Source: Nephrocerus scutellatus (Eukaryota; Arthropoda; Insecta; Diptera; Pipunculidae). Taken from it: a DNA stretch of 64,000 nucleotides. Under the pieces are notes generated by a model, which was not told where the DNA came from, did no database searches, and saw only the letters and a program-made list of their open reading frames with translations. Below, piece by piece: positions 12,066 through 25,146 of the stretch. Position 1 is the stretch's first letter; each line of letters begins with the position of its first letter. Location: NCBI GenBank assembly GCA_947095585.1, contig OX352761.1:186001-250000 (forward strand), read 5' to 3'. Made by a program: the position numbers and the translations under genes.

Positions 12066-13490
12066 GAGGTGAGCACATTATTTGTACTTTCCCACAACTA
12101 AAGATTAACCAACACACCGCAACAGATACATACATCTGAGGTTAACCTTTTCCACTAACACCGAGATAATAACTAAGCGATAGTTGGCAGTTGATCGTTC
12201 GACCATAAAGTGTGCCATCAGTGGCATTACTATGAACATTGAAAACTAATCGCAACGAACCTTGCTTACCTCGGTGGCAATCTGTACACATTCTGGCACT
12301 GGTTGCATTACACATTTTCTGCTTCGAGGTATTTACATATATATGTATATACAATACGCATCTAGTAGATGATTTTTCTAATTTTAGAGTATGCAAAGAA
12401 AAGTCCAAGCAAAGACAATCTTATAGGCCACATAATGTTTACAACTTGAACTCTTTTGTCCATCTTTTCCATACACGATGATGCGGCAAACAATTGACCA
12501 ACCATTAAAGATGGGCTCACAATTGAACGGACAAACATCCGCCAATTGAGGTCATAGGATTCCAACATCGCGCATTAGATAGTGGTATTTAATAAATTTA
12601 CCGAGAAATATGTGCAGTGAAGGTATCTGCAATCGCTTTAAAGTGTCGTTTTCGTCATTGGTGATAACGATAATGATGATAATAATGATGATGTTAAAAT
12701 TTAATAAATCGCCAACAACAGCAGCATTGACATTTGTTGGTGTTAAACTTCGGTAACAGCTTGTGCGCCTGCTTAGTCCCACATTTGAGTTCATTCCTGC
12801 ACCTCTAAGTGTGCGCCCCAGTCTGCCGGCATAGGTGCCGTCGTCAGCTAGACGCAATTAACAGATAAATTGATTGCATCCGTAGCCGACTTAAAGGTGG
12901 GTATATTGGAGTTAACTCAACTCAATTAAAGACGCTTTCAGAAAAAAAGGAGCGCCCCTTTTGTACACAAAAGGAGTACAAATCTAGGTCTATTGTGTGC
13001 AGAATGAATTGCTTATTATAATGAGTTGCATTTTGCTTTCTAGTGAATTGAGCCTTTGTGTGGGAATAACTACCTTAGACGCACTTTTACATAGGGCATT
13101 TGTAACCCCCACTTAGAAGGATGTGCCCTTAGAATGTATTTTAGCAAAAGAACAACAATCTCTCTGTTTTTCCAAATCTGAATTGTTCAAATTGGTGTGC
13201 GCATACCTTCCTATTACTGTGACCTAGCACCGCATGGTATAGGTCACGTCATTTACAGGATCCTTCTTTTGCAGATTCTGTTGTTTGTCGCAGGGAATGG
13301 TAACTTAATAATCATAAAACACTGACATAGTCATTCTTCTTCCATACACTCAGTTCATTTAGGCTTGCGCTTAAATTTCCTCTCCTCGTTAACGCAACTT
13401 AAACTGCTAATCTAGGCAAACCATAATGGGGTGTTATTTCTTCATTGCTATGCCTAACGATCATTAAGAAGAACCTTAAAACACTAGAGC
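12066..13490. other. No gene recognised
   Basis: Contains a degenerate GAT/AAT simple-repeat patch near 12660-12695. Short frames on both strands match no family I know. Confidence 0.5.
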
Positions 13491-13494
13491 AAGA

Positions 13495-14290
13495 TAAGAA
13501 GAAATTTGTCGCTTATGCTGATGAAGTCGTTTTTCTTGTATCAGGACAGCACTTGACCGTGATCAGCGAAGTCATGGACAGAACCATGAGCTATTGCATA
13601 CGTCCTACCCATAAAATATAGTAACTTAGTCTCGTGGCCTGCGATGAGCAAAAAATACAATGCCAGCAAGCTCAGTAGAATACAGAGATCATCAGCAGCT
13701 GGTATCTTAAGAGCTTTATAGTCAAGTCCGACCGATGTTTTAAATAGCGTCTTACAACTGCTACCTCCTGAAATATTTATGAAATACATCGCGACATGCA
13801 GTGTAGTGCGACTAGAGAATCTGGGTGGTTTGTCACCAGATCGTACAGATACTGTAATAAACTACAGATCGTACCAAAGGATACCATCTTTAAATGACCA
13901 TTGAACTCTCAAATTTAACTTCAACTCTAACTCTGATACCGAGTTTTCAACAAGAGGAATTTAATTGGAAGGACGAGGAGTTCATCAGTACTCAGTAGAG
14001 TATCACTTCAAATTACATCCAAGGTGAAGAAAGTAGTCGGTGCAATTGTCCTCTCTCAGACAAACTTAATTTGTTAAAGTTCTACAGATTTTCTGAATCG
14101 TCTACCATCATTCAAGCAGAGATGTTAGCGATAGGGGATTTTTACGGCCTCAGTACCGCGCAAATCAAAAGCGATAGCCAATATGCAATCAAAGCCATTT
14201 ATGTAACCATTCATAACTCGTAACTTGATAAAGAGTTCAAAATGCAAATTTCTGGATATTACCCTTCGTTGGATGGCATTCCAAGGTACA
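13495..14290 (+). mobile_element. I/R1/LOA-type LINE: RT box and RNase H remnants
   Basis: The plus strand reads KKFVAYADEVVFLVSGQHL at about 13502-13560; this is the RT catalytic box with the second Asp replaced by Glu (YADE for YADD). Further on, LSRIQRSSAAGILRAL and PTDVLNSVLQLLPPEIF (about 13665-13790) match the post-RT helix with its LLPxE/IF ending. At about 14085-14200, IIQAEMLAI and IKSDSQYAIKAI give the RNase H Glu and Asp motifs. Multiple frameshifts separate the pieces. The order RT, linker, RNase H fits a single old element of the RNase-H-bearing LINE group. Confidence 0.75.
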
Positions 14291-16468
14291 GTAAGATATG
14301 TAAATGGTGACAGTGAATGAATTGACGTCTGAATGGCGTCGCTCTGGACAAAGCATATGTATATAGAAAGAGGTATCTGTCAACTGAGTTTCATCAAGGA
14401 ACAAATTCTGCCTTCCACCATACAAACTAACAGCTTAGGTGAGGTAATTTGACCAACTGTGCAATAATAATAGCGGTATGACCTACCTAGAATAAAAGTA
14501 CCTACAGTGTTGATCTCTAGAGCACGGAAAGATATTGTCAGAGTTGTGGCAATACGTCCGGATAAAGCTTGATATTCCACATAAAACCATTTTCATCAGC
14601 TGAAAGGAGGTAAGTAAGAAAAAAGCTGACTCATACCATTTCATACTCAGAAAACTTTTCTTTAAAGGCAAAAAAAACTTTATTTAGGTTTCCAGATAAC
14701 AGTGGCACCAAAATGGCTAACTCATGTGATAACTAACCTTTCGCAATTGTCGTTTGGACCGGCACTCTACCTACATATCTTTATTGGTTGGCAAAACGAG
14801 CCTAGCAGGTAATCGCCTGACTCTGTAAGAACTTCAAAACCTACTTTTGTTGTGGTTAGAAGAAGTGGCGCGTTTACGATCACAACATTATTATTCTAAA
14901 TAACATGCAACTAGAATATTAAGTGAAAGTAACTTTTGTCTGAAATTATTAATATTAACGCAAAATATAGGTTACTCAAATGATAGTAATACTTGCCTAT
15001 GATATATCGGAACATTTTCATCGTCCTCAATGCCAATAATCATTGGCAATTGCGCATCACATCCAATTGCTTCTATTTTTTTGCTTGACACAGAAAATGT
15101 GAGTACTCAATTTCCAGAGAAATGAAAAATCTGGAAAATGTGAAACTAGATCATCCAAATTAGTTCCCCTCTGCTTGAATGAACAGCAGAATAATTGAGT
15201 GCACTAACACCCGATCGCATACCACCAACGTAATAAGTGCCTTCCTCAAATTACTTTAATCAAAGCACCCTACTCTATACACGACTGTGATGGTGTATGA
15301 TTGGCCAAATTGTGAATTGCTATAATCAATAAGCAATAATTTTGTTGACCCAGATTTTTTACAGACAAACAACAGGCAAAGAATTTCACCAATGAACTTT
15401 TTCGGGAGATGCCCTCCTAATAAAGTCAAGAAATTTTGCCCAAACGCAAAACTAACAATCAGCGACGATCGGCAAACGATCAATGAAAATGATCCGCTGG
15501 TCGGTCGCGCTTACGATTAAATTTCATTCGGTTTTACTGCCGTAAGTCATTTTTCACCATTTTAGTGGAAACTCACGATTTCCTCAAGTGCACTTGTTCG
15601 GGGGGAAACCTGAAGCGAGGGGGACAAACATCGCGTCGTTAAACTTGGCTCGTACTAGTATGTTATTGCGTTTGGCTGGCTCTCGATCTTGTTAATGACC
15701 TTTGGTGCAGTTCAAGTCGATTGTTACCAGTGTGCGCATATTAATCTGGTCGTCGGCGACTAGCGCTCAAGACAACAGTGCTAACGCTACGTAGACATAT
15801 GGGCTACAAATATTAATGCGAGGAAATGCTGAGTGCTGACCTATGATGTATTTTTGTGCGCACGACAAATATTATACTACTTCGCGACATGTTATGCTCT
15901 CGGATTCTTTGAAGTAGGAGCGGAAGAGCTGGAACTGCTGTCACTCTACTCTAGGAAAACATAAAAAAGTGCTCGTAAAGAATAGTTCATTGCCCATACA
16001 CGGTACAGTGCTTGTCACAGAAGACTTGGTTCCTCCAGAAACTCTTTAACCATTCAACGGCGGGTCTCTTCTTTGTGGTGGCGATGACATTATTGTTCTT
16101 TCATCACGACACCTGGACTTTCTTTGTGTTGTTTTAATTGTTTTGTTTCTTGGATTCTATATACTATGCACTAAGACTTAAGGTACAATACGCACAAATA
16201 TGGCGGCTGGTTGTATTGGTTCTGAGTTCTTCAATAAAAGCGAAACAAGAACTCATAATAAAAAACCCCCTATTATGTTGCATCACAAGATTTCATTCAT
16301 AATAATAATGCAGGTTAGTTGGACTTTTTTCTGTTTCAGATTTGCGTCAGCGAAAGGTACATGTCAAGTTACACGATGTGGGTAATTGTAGAGTAAAGCA
16401 GTTGTTTTTTTTAAAGAAATACGTTAGCTGATAACCAAAATGACATGCAGGCAAACAAAATAATTGAG
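14291..16468. other. No gene recognised
   Basis: AT-rich, with short frames only. Nothing I can assign. Confidence 0.5.
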
Positions 16469-16469
16469 G

Positions 16470-16830
16470 TTCTTCTTCTTGCTTTCCTTTACTGCGCGGG
16501 GGAGCATAGGGCTTCTACAAACGCCCGCCAACGAGCTCGATTTATCGCCTGAGGTTTCAAGAGACACCACTCTGTCCCCTGGGATCTTGCTTCCTCTTCT
16601 ATTGTCCTTTTCGACGTCTTGCTAGGACGGCCAACTCGGCGGCTGTCTTGTGGATTCCAGTCAAGCGCTAGTTTCCTAATACCGTCCGCTGGTTTTCTCA
16701 AAGTGTGGGCAATCCAGCTACATTTTCGTCGTCTGATGGTGATCGCGATTGCTTCCTGCTGCGTTTCTCTGCACAAGTCATGATTGGTGATAATGTCTGG
16801 CCATCTTATTCTCAGTATACAAACTGCTAC
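16470..16830 (-). mobile_element. RTE-like LINE (family 2) C-terminal tail
   Basis: An open minus-strand frame encodes about 115 residues, reading ILRIRWPDIITNHDL, then IRRRKCSWIAHTLRKPADG, then LDWNPQDSRRVGRPSKT and RWRAFVEALCS before a stop at 16489. The IRRRKxxWIxHTLRK ... WNPQ ... GRP ... RWRxFVEALC tail is characteristic of an RTE-related LINE group common in arthropods and distinct from RTE-1. A short AAGAAG run follows the stop, as expected for an RTE-type 3' end. The 5' side ends at a sharp junction with a plus-strand mariner at about 16831. Confidence 0.8.
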
Positions 16831-16832
16831 CC

Positions 16833-17085
16833 CATCCAGCCTATTCTCCAGATTTAACCCCCTGCGACTATTTCCTGTTTCCAAACCTGAAGAAATGGCT
16901 GGGCGGTAAGAGATTTTGGTCTAACGAAGACGTCATCAGTAAAACAAATGCCTATTTTGAGGATCTTGAAAAAACCTATTACTTGGAATAGCAAGTACCG
17001 CTGGACTAAATATATCGAGCTTAACCTTTAACCTTTAATGTTGAAAAATAAAACGTTTTTTTGCCGAAAAAAACATCTTTTATTC
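16833..17085 (+). mobile_element. mariner transposase C-terminal fragment
   Basis: The plus strand starts abruptly at HPAYSPDLTPCDYFLFPN, then LKKWLGGKRFWSNEDVISK, NAYFEDLEKTYYLE and a stop. YSPDLxPCDYFLFPxLKxxLxGxRF is the third catalytic Asp region of the mariner family. Two stops interrupt the last 20 residues, which still resemble RW-x-KxIEL. The last 50 bases include ATCTTTTATTCAAAAAGTCA, possibly the 3' UTR or terminal repeat. No N-terminal half is present. Confidence 0.85.
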
Positions 17086-18608
17086 AAAAAGTCACTGACT
17101 TAACAAACTGCCCTCGTATTATTATTACTGTCAATAGTGCCCATCATTTTAAAATGAAATATTTTAATTATAAATTGGGATTTTGATTTTGATATTTATT
17201 TGTTGTTTGGGATTTGTTTTCGTTACCATACCCATTTCAGCAATCTCCTTACAGTCTCTTCAAATATTTAATGACTGATCATAGAAGTGAACATTTCCAC
17301 ATTTTTGTTAAAGTTGAATCATTAAGTAGAATCTTCTGCCAATGTAAAGCTTAAAGTAAAGTAAAGTGTCAATGAGTTAGACAAGAACAGGACATAAAAC
17401 GATAGCCATTTTAAACCTATTTCCTACAGGACTTCCTCTTTTATCTAATCTAATGTCTTATTGCCGCCAGGACATGATTACGAAGAAGATCAACGCTTCT
17501 CCTTTAATTATTGGTTGAATATATAAATAAATATAACGGTAATTGTAATGTAGCTAAAAACTAAGCATTCGAACGAAACTGTTATTTTAGGAATCTTGAT
17601 AGGAATCTTAGACTGTATGTAGGTATAACAATCCAACCTTTTACAATGATCAGCGCGTTGTCCGATTTTCTTTTCCTCTTCCTCTCTTCCTTTTTTGTCA
17701 CATTTTTCTCTTCTTATTTTTACAAGTTAATCGGTTTCTGTTATGTCTTCCTTATTGCTTAAAGTAGCTATGGTAAAGGCGATGAAATGCTGTTCTGGAA
17801 TTCTAAAACGTCTTACAGGCGAAAACCCGTTATCAGTCTGAAACTACAAAAAGGTATAACGAAGATTTACGGTTACAGCTAAACTTGATAAAAGATATAT
17901 ATACGTATCGTAATCACTTGCTTAAGTAGATACAGTTTTATGAATGAAATAACGATGGATGGCCAAAACGATGTCAAACAACATATGGAAGGTTTGGTAT
18001 TAAGTTTGTGATCTGATCGACATGATGATGTTTTATGGATCGTTCCAGTTTTTTCTTATTTGTTATTTGTTTTTTGTTTCTATGAGACAAGATCATTTCA
18101 AGTAATAAAGATCACTGTTAGATCGACTAGAAATCGCTTCTGACCATATATGGTGTAATTTTTTTTATCACTTGAAATGAAATAAACTGATTCTGTCGAT
18201 CAAGATGAATCTTATTTATTGAGATCATCGGACGAAATCAATTGATCGCGTAAGTTGTGTGGTCTCGTCAGGAAAAAAGTATAAGTTGAACATCGCTGAT
18301 AAAATATATAGCTACGTGCACATTACTGTATCGATCACTGACTTTCATGAACAAATTTCACTTTCACTTTTACGTATTTAATTCTATTTGTAATTTTCCT
18401 ACCTAAAAATCTAAAATATGTTCAGAAGATAGGATCGCGAATCTCCGCAGAACCCTCTCCCATGAACCATTTATGACCCTTCTCACGACTTTAATCGCGT
18501 AACTACTAATCTCGCGTAAATTTCCCTGTAATATAAATGAGAAAGCAACGTTTTCCCGATTTAAATCCTGTGATTTGCCAGAGCGCAGACGAGTACATCT
18601 TCAGTTTA
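17086..18608. other. No gene recognised
   Basis: AT-rich DNA without recognisable frames or element motifs. Confidence 0.5.
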
Positions 18609-18609
18609 T

Positions 18610-18960
18610 CTCGTCTTGTAATTACATACGAGGTTAGACAAGATACCCAATGGAAGCAAAGTTGAAAATATATACTCGTATGTCCACAGAATGCAGTTTT
18701 TACAAATATTTTCATATAACCATTCTGGCCAAGATTTGATCACCAGCCTTTCTGTTATTTGTTGAATTTGTTTTATCGCTTCAAACCTGGTGTGAAGCAC
18801 ATTCTTCAAATCAGGTGCAACAAACAAATATGCAGAGATCCTAAAACTATACTGAGACGATATATTGGTTCTGGCAATCGTCCATGGACAAACACATTTC
18901 AAATGGTTGTTAAGAAAATATCGAACGAACAGAATTATGTGTTGAAGTGTTGATGAGATG
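18610..18960 (-). mobile_element. mariner-like transposase C-terminal half (decayed)
   Basis: A 145-codon minus-strand frame (18606-19043) contains LKNVLHTRFEAIKQIQQ and ITERLVIKSWPEWLYENI. These resemble the region after the third catalytic Asp in mariner transposases (FPxLKNxLxGxRFExIxxIQ...). Upstream, TLQHIILFVRYFLNNHLK could be the degraded second-Asp region. The expected PPYSPDLAPCDF box is replaced by unrelated residues (SSQYSFRISAYLF), so the catalytic site is gone. The open frame is probably accidental decay, not selection. Confidence 0.5.
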
Positions 18961-19235
18961 AAATTTTGACTGATCTTGTCAATGTCAGAGTAAAGAGGTA
19001 ATTTAAAGAAAACTTCAAACTTAGAACTTAGGAATTGGATCATTTTTTTTTTACATTAGTCATCGTTAGATTTTTCATATTGCCTAGTTAAATATTATAA
19101 GGTCTACTTATGTCGATATCATTCTTACGATAAGATTATTTGCTGGAAATGAAGTCCAACGGGTCACGCTAAAAATCATATTAAGAGATATGGCTGGTGT
19201 CGCTTTTACTAATAGTATTTAGCCAGCTTGAATAT

Positions 19236-20175
19236 AGTATAGCTGCTCCAAATTCAGAAAAGCTATCCGAACTTACCAATATCGGACTTCACATCAAAGA
19301 AAAAAGCAAAGCTATGGAACTTAATGGCATTCCTGCTGAAATTTTCCAAGCAGTATCAAGTATATCGCCAGAACTTCTGAGCCCTGTCATAAGGAAATAG
19401 AAACTCTCCCTGAAGAACAGAAAAGGGTAACAAAAAACTAAACTTCTAAGAAGGGAAATTTAACAGAGAGTGTGGCTTTTACGTCCTTTGCCAAAGTCCG
19501 AGTAAATTAAAGAACACATTGATTCAACCCTCGATGTAAAAGAAGCTGGTTTCCGCTCTGAATTTACCTGCATTGCATCTTCATAGAACAATGTGTTGAG
19601 TATAGTGTAAAGATCTTCGCTTTACTTGTTCTTTATCGAATTTGATAGTGTAAACCATATGACTTGCGCAGAAGGAACACTTAGTTATTATATGAGGGTG
19701 CTAAGTGTCACGTCTTCAACAACGGAAAGGTGTCATATGATTTTGAATTATAAAGTGGTGTGCCGCAAGGCTGTATTCCTCTACCACTGCTGTTTCTGGT
19801 GGTCATCACAGATGTTATTCGTGCTGGTTTAACGACTAAGAACAGCGAAATACAACAGACGACTTAACGACACATAGAATAATGGACTGGATGAAATGGT
19901 GCATTGGCGGCCAAAATTAAATCTTTCTAACTCCACCTTTCAGTTAAATATTGCAAGAAAACAGATCGAGAAAGTTGGTAACTATATTTACTTGAGAAGT
20001 GTTGTGTCGGTTGATACTGGATCCCAAAATTACGTGGGAAGGAATATCGTTAATGCCAAAGCTGCATTCGCATTGCTGTCCAAAATCTTGAAGAGCAATG
20101 CTAACAGCACGAAAACAAACTGCGACTGTTCCGTACCATATGTATTATGTATATCCTGGGCTATTAGGAACACTC
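19236..20175 (+). mobile_element. RTE-like LINE (family 2) reverse transcriptase remnant
   Basis: Plus-strand RT blocks appear in order with frameshifts: KAMELNGIPAEIFQAVS and ISPELLSPVI (pre-RT), IDSTLDVKEAGFRSEFTC (the EQAGFR-like block), FIEFDSVNHMTCAEGTLS (motif A region, deleted core), then RKQIEKVGNYIYLRSVVSVD and NAKAAFALLSKI. The IExVxxxxYLxSVVSxDxG...KAxxAF series is the region after the catalytic box in this LINE group and recurs at 35.5-35.7 kb. The YADD box itself is not found. Confidence 0.75.
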
Positions 20176-23100
20176 AAAATTGAATTACCTTAAGAGTTAC
20201 AACTTCTTTTAGCGGGAGTTATTATTTCTGATCCAGTCTAAAATAGAGCAACTTAGTGCTTTCTAGGTCATTGTTAAAACGTTGAACATTAAACAAGCCA
20301 TTCTTAAGACCTTTTAGCATTAACGTTCGCATTTATCTTCAATTACCTTAATCAAAAACTAAAGCACAACTAAGGACTTAATTAAGCTGTAGCACAATGC
20401 AATAAGTCACTTAATCTTTACAATTCACTGAACTCACGAATTAAGACCCCCGTTGTCTATAGCAGAATAGCACAATTAAAGCAATTATATGTCACCATTT
20501 TAGCTCTGTCCAAAAGCTAATTACACCAAATTCAGCAAGTTCACATTTAGGAAATTAATTAATGGTTTCATATATGTCCCACAATATAAAACACAACGCC
20601 TTCAGATTAAAATCTTTGCAGCACCCACAGAATTACCTTAGTCTATGTTTAAAGAGAGGGGGGAGAGAGAGAGAAAAAAATAACCTGCAATTATTCAATT
20701 CAAATTCAAATTCAAAAATCTGCCTCTGACTGGGACACCCAAAGTGAAAGTGAGCTTCATGGACGCAGACAATCTAATTCGTATTTCGGAAGGAAGATCG
20801 ATAGCAGAGATGCATTGCTAGACTCCAGCAACAATTAATGTGCAATGACTGAAATTGCCTCATAGAGTAACAATCGCAGTCACAGTTGGATACAGATGCA
20901 GTAACATAGGAATAAGTCAATGTACCACCAACCACCAAACCGACGACTTATCATTACTTCTGGGAATATGTACCGAGTATATAGCCAATCAGGAAGGTAT
21001 GCACAGAGTCCAATTCGAAGCACAAGCCAAAGCTTGCATACCTTCCTCGCATGCCGATGATCAAAATCTCGCATGATCCAAAAACATCAAACACGAACCT
21101 GATCCTTGTAACTTGCGAATATTATATACGGATCGATTTTTGGTCACCGTACACTGATCCGGACGTAAGGTGCTTCAGTGTATAGGTAACTGCAAAACCA
21201 GATTTCGATGTCATGATCATTTTGGGATATTTGTGGCCCAAACCATTTCTGCATTTGGTTGTTTATAAGTTGGTCTCTTTGTTCAAACGGCTGTGATTCA
21301 ATTTTTGCACACAGCATGATCGGCACTCGGACGACAGCACGTTGCGGTATTTTTAGCTGTGCACGATTTCGAGTTTAATGCAAGTGGTTGACCGACGATC
21401 GAGACAGAAAAAAAAAGTTAGAAAAACGTGAAAAAGTAAAAGTGACTTAAATAGTTTGATTTTTGGTGCACACAGTGGTTGGGTATGCATATTTGGATTT
21501 GAACAACGTGATCGTGCAACAATTGGGCGACGGATTTCTTGAGATAAGAGCCACAGTGTAAAGTTGATTTATGACTATACTTCTAAAAAAACTACATAGA
21601 CATAGGACGTAAACGATGTGGTGAGATCGCTGATTAGGATCAATTATATTTTGGAAAAACAAGAAGGACAGTAGAGTTGGTTTGATCGGCTTGTTAAAAA
21701 AAAAGTTCATTTTGTTGTGTTCTGATCATTTCAATAAACACAATCTGATCTTTCTTCGCTTATCCTTAGGGTTGAATTTCGACCACCACAAGTTTCTGCT
21801 TACATTATTTAGAATTTGGGAATCGTTAAGATACTTAACTGTAGTATCTGCCGTTTGCATTACAATTACCCAAAGTCATTAAAATATGTCGGTTGCGTTT
21901 GTCGGCTGCCCTTCTATTAACATGGCAGATTACGTCCACGGGCCCAAGCTGTATAAATCCATTCTCTAGTACTTTCCAAAGTACTGAGGATTTGGTTAAA
22001 ATGCTCCCAAAATTATGTCGTTTTAAAACAGAGGTTGACCGAGTGAGTTGTTCCAAGTAAGATCTATATTGACATTATCAATTCTTGACAATCAGGAAGC
22101 ATCCAAGTGTTACTTATTCAATACATAATTTCTAGAATTGGTTCACTTTTAGGCATAGTCACACACGCTCTAAAGCATTTCTGCTCGAGGAAGAAAGTAA
22201 TGTTGAAGGCCCATATCGAACACACATATGTTAGAATTAGACTTATGAACGCATGATAAGAAACGGCCTTAAACGAGCCGTCAAAGATAGAACCCTAGTC
22301 ACGCTGAGGTTTACCTTGGTTGGGAGAACTCCGTTACATTATCTAACTTGTTGTTCAGTTTTCTAACAATGTGCGTGAGTTCAGTCATTGTCGAGAAGTA
22401 GTTTTTGTTTGGAACTGCGTTAGTTTGTCAATTTTATTGCCATCTGAGAAACGTACATGTCCTTCCAAAAATTTTAAAGTGAAAAATACAAATTGGTTTA
22501 AATGCAATCTATATTGACTAAGATATCATGTAAAAGAATTTGCCTTGGTATAAGTGTAGCTTGCTGGTTATTATGCACCTGATGAATTGACCAAAATGGA
22601 GTTTGGTATTACTATTGCATTGTCTCGTTTTCAACCGAACCAACTTCAACGAGAATTATCGTATGTCATGTGCTCCTGGCGTAACAAATCCGAATCCAGT
22701 TAAGATGAAAATATTTTGAAGTCTAAGTGATTTGACTTGATTTGAACTGAATACGCCAAGTTAGTAATTATTTTGACAAAATTGCTGGCTCGTGCCACTA
22801 GTTAGGTTGTTGTTTCCCTGCTGTCAGCTATAATAACAAATCATAAAAGTACTTTCGCCCAATTTGTGCATTGGTGCATCTCACGCTATGGGGGAAAATG
22901 TATAATCATTGTTGGTAATAATTGTAACTGGAGGAGTTAACCTGTAGGCGAAATTAAATTGGATTTTCTTAGACTTTACCACGCAGTTTGTTATAAATTT
23001 TACCATCGTCGTTACGTACGTATGTACCAGCATTTTTTTTATTTTATTACCTACTTGGTCGTCACGATTTAAGCCTCTTTTTTAGAGTTTGTTTTACTGC

Positions 23101-24245
23101 ACATTTTAAAGTAATTTTAATTTTTTAATAGGGATCAAAGGTCAAGTATTTCTAAAATGTATAGCGAATCCAACGTAAACAGATAAATGTTTGCTGTAAA
23201 TGTGACCTACCTATATGATCTCTGAACTATCTTAATTGAGAGGCAACAAATGAAACAAATAATGAATGTTGTCTGCGGATTGGCTTAATTGTATTTACAA
23301 TTTTAAAAAACAAAATTTGTAAAGTGGCAGTTTATGTGCAACTACTAAGTTTCGATCACCTACCACAAAATCCGAAAAAAATTTGGTAATAACTTCATAA
23401 CATTTTCCAATAAAAAAAAAACCAGTAACGCTGTCAAAGTGGCCAGCGAACATGTAATTCAAGTAACACAATTTATGGATTATGAAATGTAATTTCTGAA
23501 ATGTCCAAACAGAATACTGTTTTGGCTTGAGATGTGCACATAGCACGAGAAAAAAAACAACGTAGTCCAGCTTATAAGTCTGTATTGAATCATCATCACC
23601 ATGCCATTCCATTCCATCCAGTCATTCATATTCAGCAATTGTCATCACAGGCATGCAAGTACGTACGACTGATTGACTGTGAAGTGAGCGCGGGCACATG
23701 AGGTATGAAGATGCAAAAGAAAAACCACCATAAATGACCAAGTTGTCTTGTGTTGTAAGTGCAGCGGGGTCCATCGCGGACAGACATTAATTAAATGAGC
23801 ATCGACCATAATCAGGATTTTTCCTACATCGCCAATATTGACTGGGTGTTATTTGGACAGGTGGCAGATTCGTTGGAATTAGCTAACAATAAAGTTTGAT
23901 TACCCGAGCGATTAAGTGGAATGCGCATTTGCACGCACACTGCTGTACGCATCAGAAGTTGTTTTTGCACTAGTAGTTGTATTTTGTTGTAAAAAGAATC
24001 ACTTTCACTTGGTCTGACCAGTTGGGAAAGAGGATTAATGCATACAATTTTGCATGCACCAACGAAGTTTCATTTAATAAAACATAATCCTTATTGAACA
24101 ACCAAACAGTTACGAAAGTATTTTGCACATAGGAATAATAAGTACAAAGATGAAGATATTATTTCAAAAACCATGAAAGCAAGTGGTAAAGCAATAAGGC
24201 TGAATTCGAACGAATACCTTCTTGACACTTTCACGTACCTACAAA
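20176..24245. other. No gene recognised
   Basis: AT-rich, with short chance frames. A GA-rich patch lies at 20652-20690 and a short ATTCAA repeat at about 20695-20717. No element motif is recognised. Confidence 0.5.
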
Positions 24246-24249
24246 AAGT

Positions 24250-25085
24250 CTGATGAGAATGAACAACGAGTCATAGGGAAGGCAGCAAGTAAGCATTTAG
24301 ATGTTGTGAGTACAAGGTTTGCGCGTTTAAATGTCCACAAAAGCACAGTCTCCTGGTGAAGACACTCTTAAGCACCCCGAACCTGGTGAGGGTACAACGT
24401 TGCCAACGTTGGATCGGACCACTATCTTGTTGGTATTTTGTACCAAGCGTGGATTGCATCACTAAGAAAGACTGCATAATATAATAAGTACAGCTGATTC
24501 CATCTTAAGCTACCGCCTAAAGATCGTACTAGTCGAAGCGACTGGTTCGATGATCGGTGTAAGCTAGCAATGCAACAATCTGACAGAACTCGGCCGCTTC
24601 ATCCCGAACCTAGTGACGGTACAACGTACCGAAGTGCCAACGTTGACTTGGACCACTATCTTGTTGGTATTTTGCTCAAAGCGCGGATTTCTTCATTGAT
24701 CAATAGTACAGCTGATTCCATGTTAATATACAGCCTAAAGATCGTAACGACTGGTTCGATGATCAGTGTAAGCTAGCAATGCAACAATCTGACAGAACTC
24801 GGGGAAAAAAACATACTGGGAGAAGAAATAAAACAGTAAACAAAGATACGACCGCTCCTGCCGCGGAAGATCTGCCAAAGAATCTGCGGTATGACGCAAT
24901 ATACACCACGCTACACATACTGGCAGTCCATCGGAGGTGATTCGGCATTATATTCGGTAATTCACGTACTGATAGTGAAGTTTGGGAGGAAGAATTGATG
25001 CTAGAAGACTGCAGAAGAGGCATCATGTGCCTCATACATAAAAAAATGTGCAGCAATTATTGTGGTTTAGCGATGTTGTGTAATG
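24250..25085 (+). mobile_element. RTE-1 LINE copy B: endonuclease end to early RT
   Basis: The plus strand reads GKAASKHLDVVSTRFARL and NVHKS, the C-terminal part of an apurinic-type endonuclease domain. A duplicated segment follows (NVDLDHYLVGIL, then a WFDDQCKLAMQQSDRTR-like linker), then VWEEELMLEDCRRGIMCLIH and CSNYCGLAML, the start of the RT domain. The equivalent RT start at 32.1 kb reads VWEEEAMPEDWRRGMMCPIH. Stops and frameshifts are frequent. Later pieces of the same element seem to continue beyond the SINE at 25159-25431. Confidence 0.8.
24376..24802 (+). repeat. Tandem duplication inside RTE-1 copy B
   Basis: Two direct copies lie at about 24376-24593 and 24603-24802. Both start CCCGAACCT, share GGACCACTATCTTGTTGGTA and GTAAGCTAGCAATGCAACAA, and end TCTGACAGAACTCGG. 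They differ by substitutions and small indels, so the duplication is old. The repeated unit covers the endonuclease/RT linker of the polyprotein. Confidence 0.85.
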
Positions 25086-25146
25086 AAAAGAGTACTCCTC
25101 TCTACTATCTATCCAGATACTAGCAGAAACTAACATTTCTGAGGTT

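Noticed and set aside
12271..12318. Possible 48-base minus-strand exon between a CAG acceptor and GAG/GTAAGC donor
   Set aside because: Good splice consensus but no homology, no neighbouring exons and no clear frame; splice-like sites are common by chance.
18606..19043. 145-codon frame as a host gene
   Set aside because: Its second half resembles a mariner transposase C-terminus without the catalytic box; better explained as a decayed transposon.
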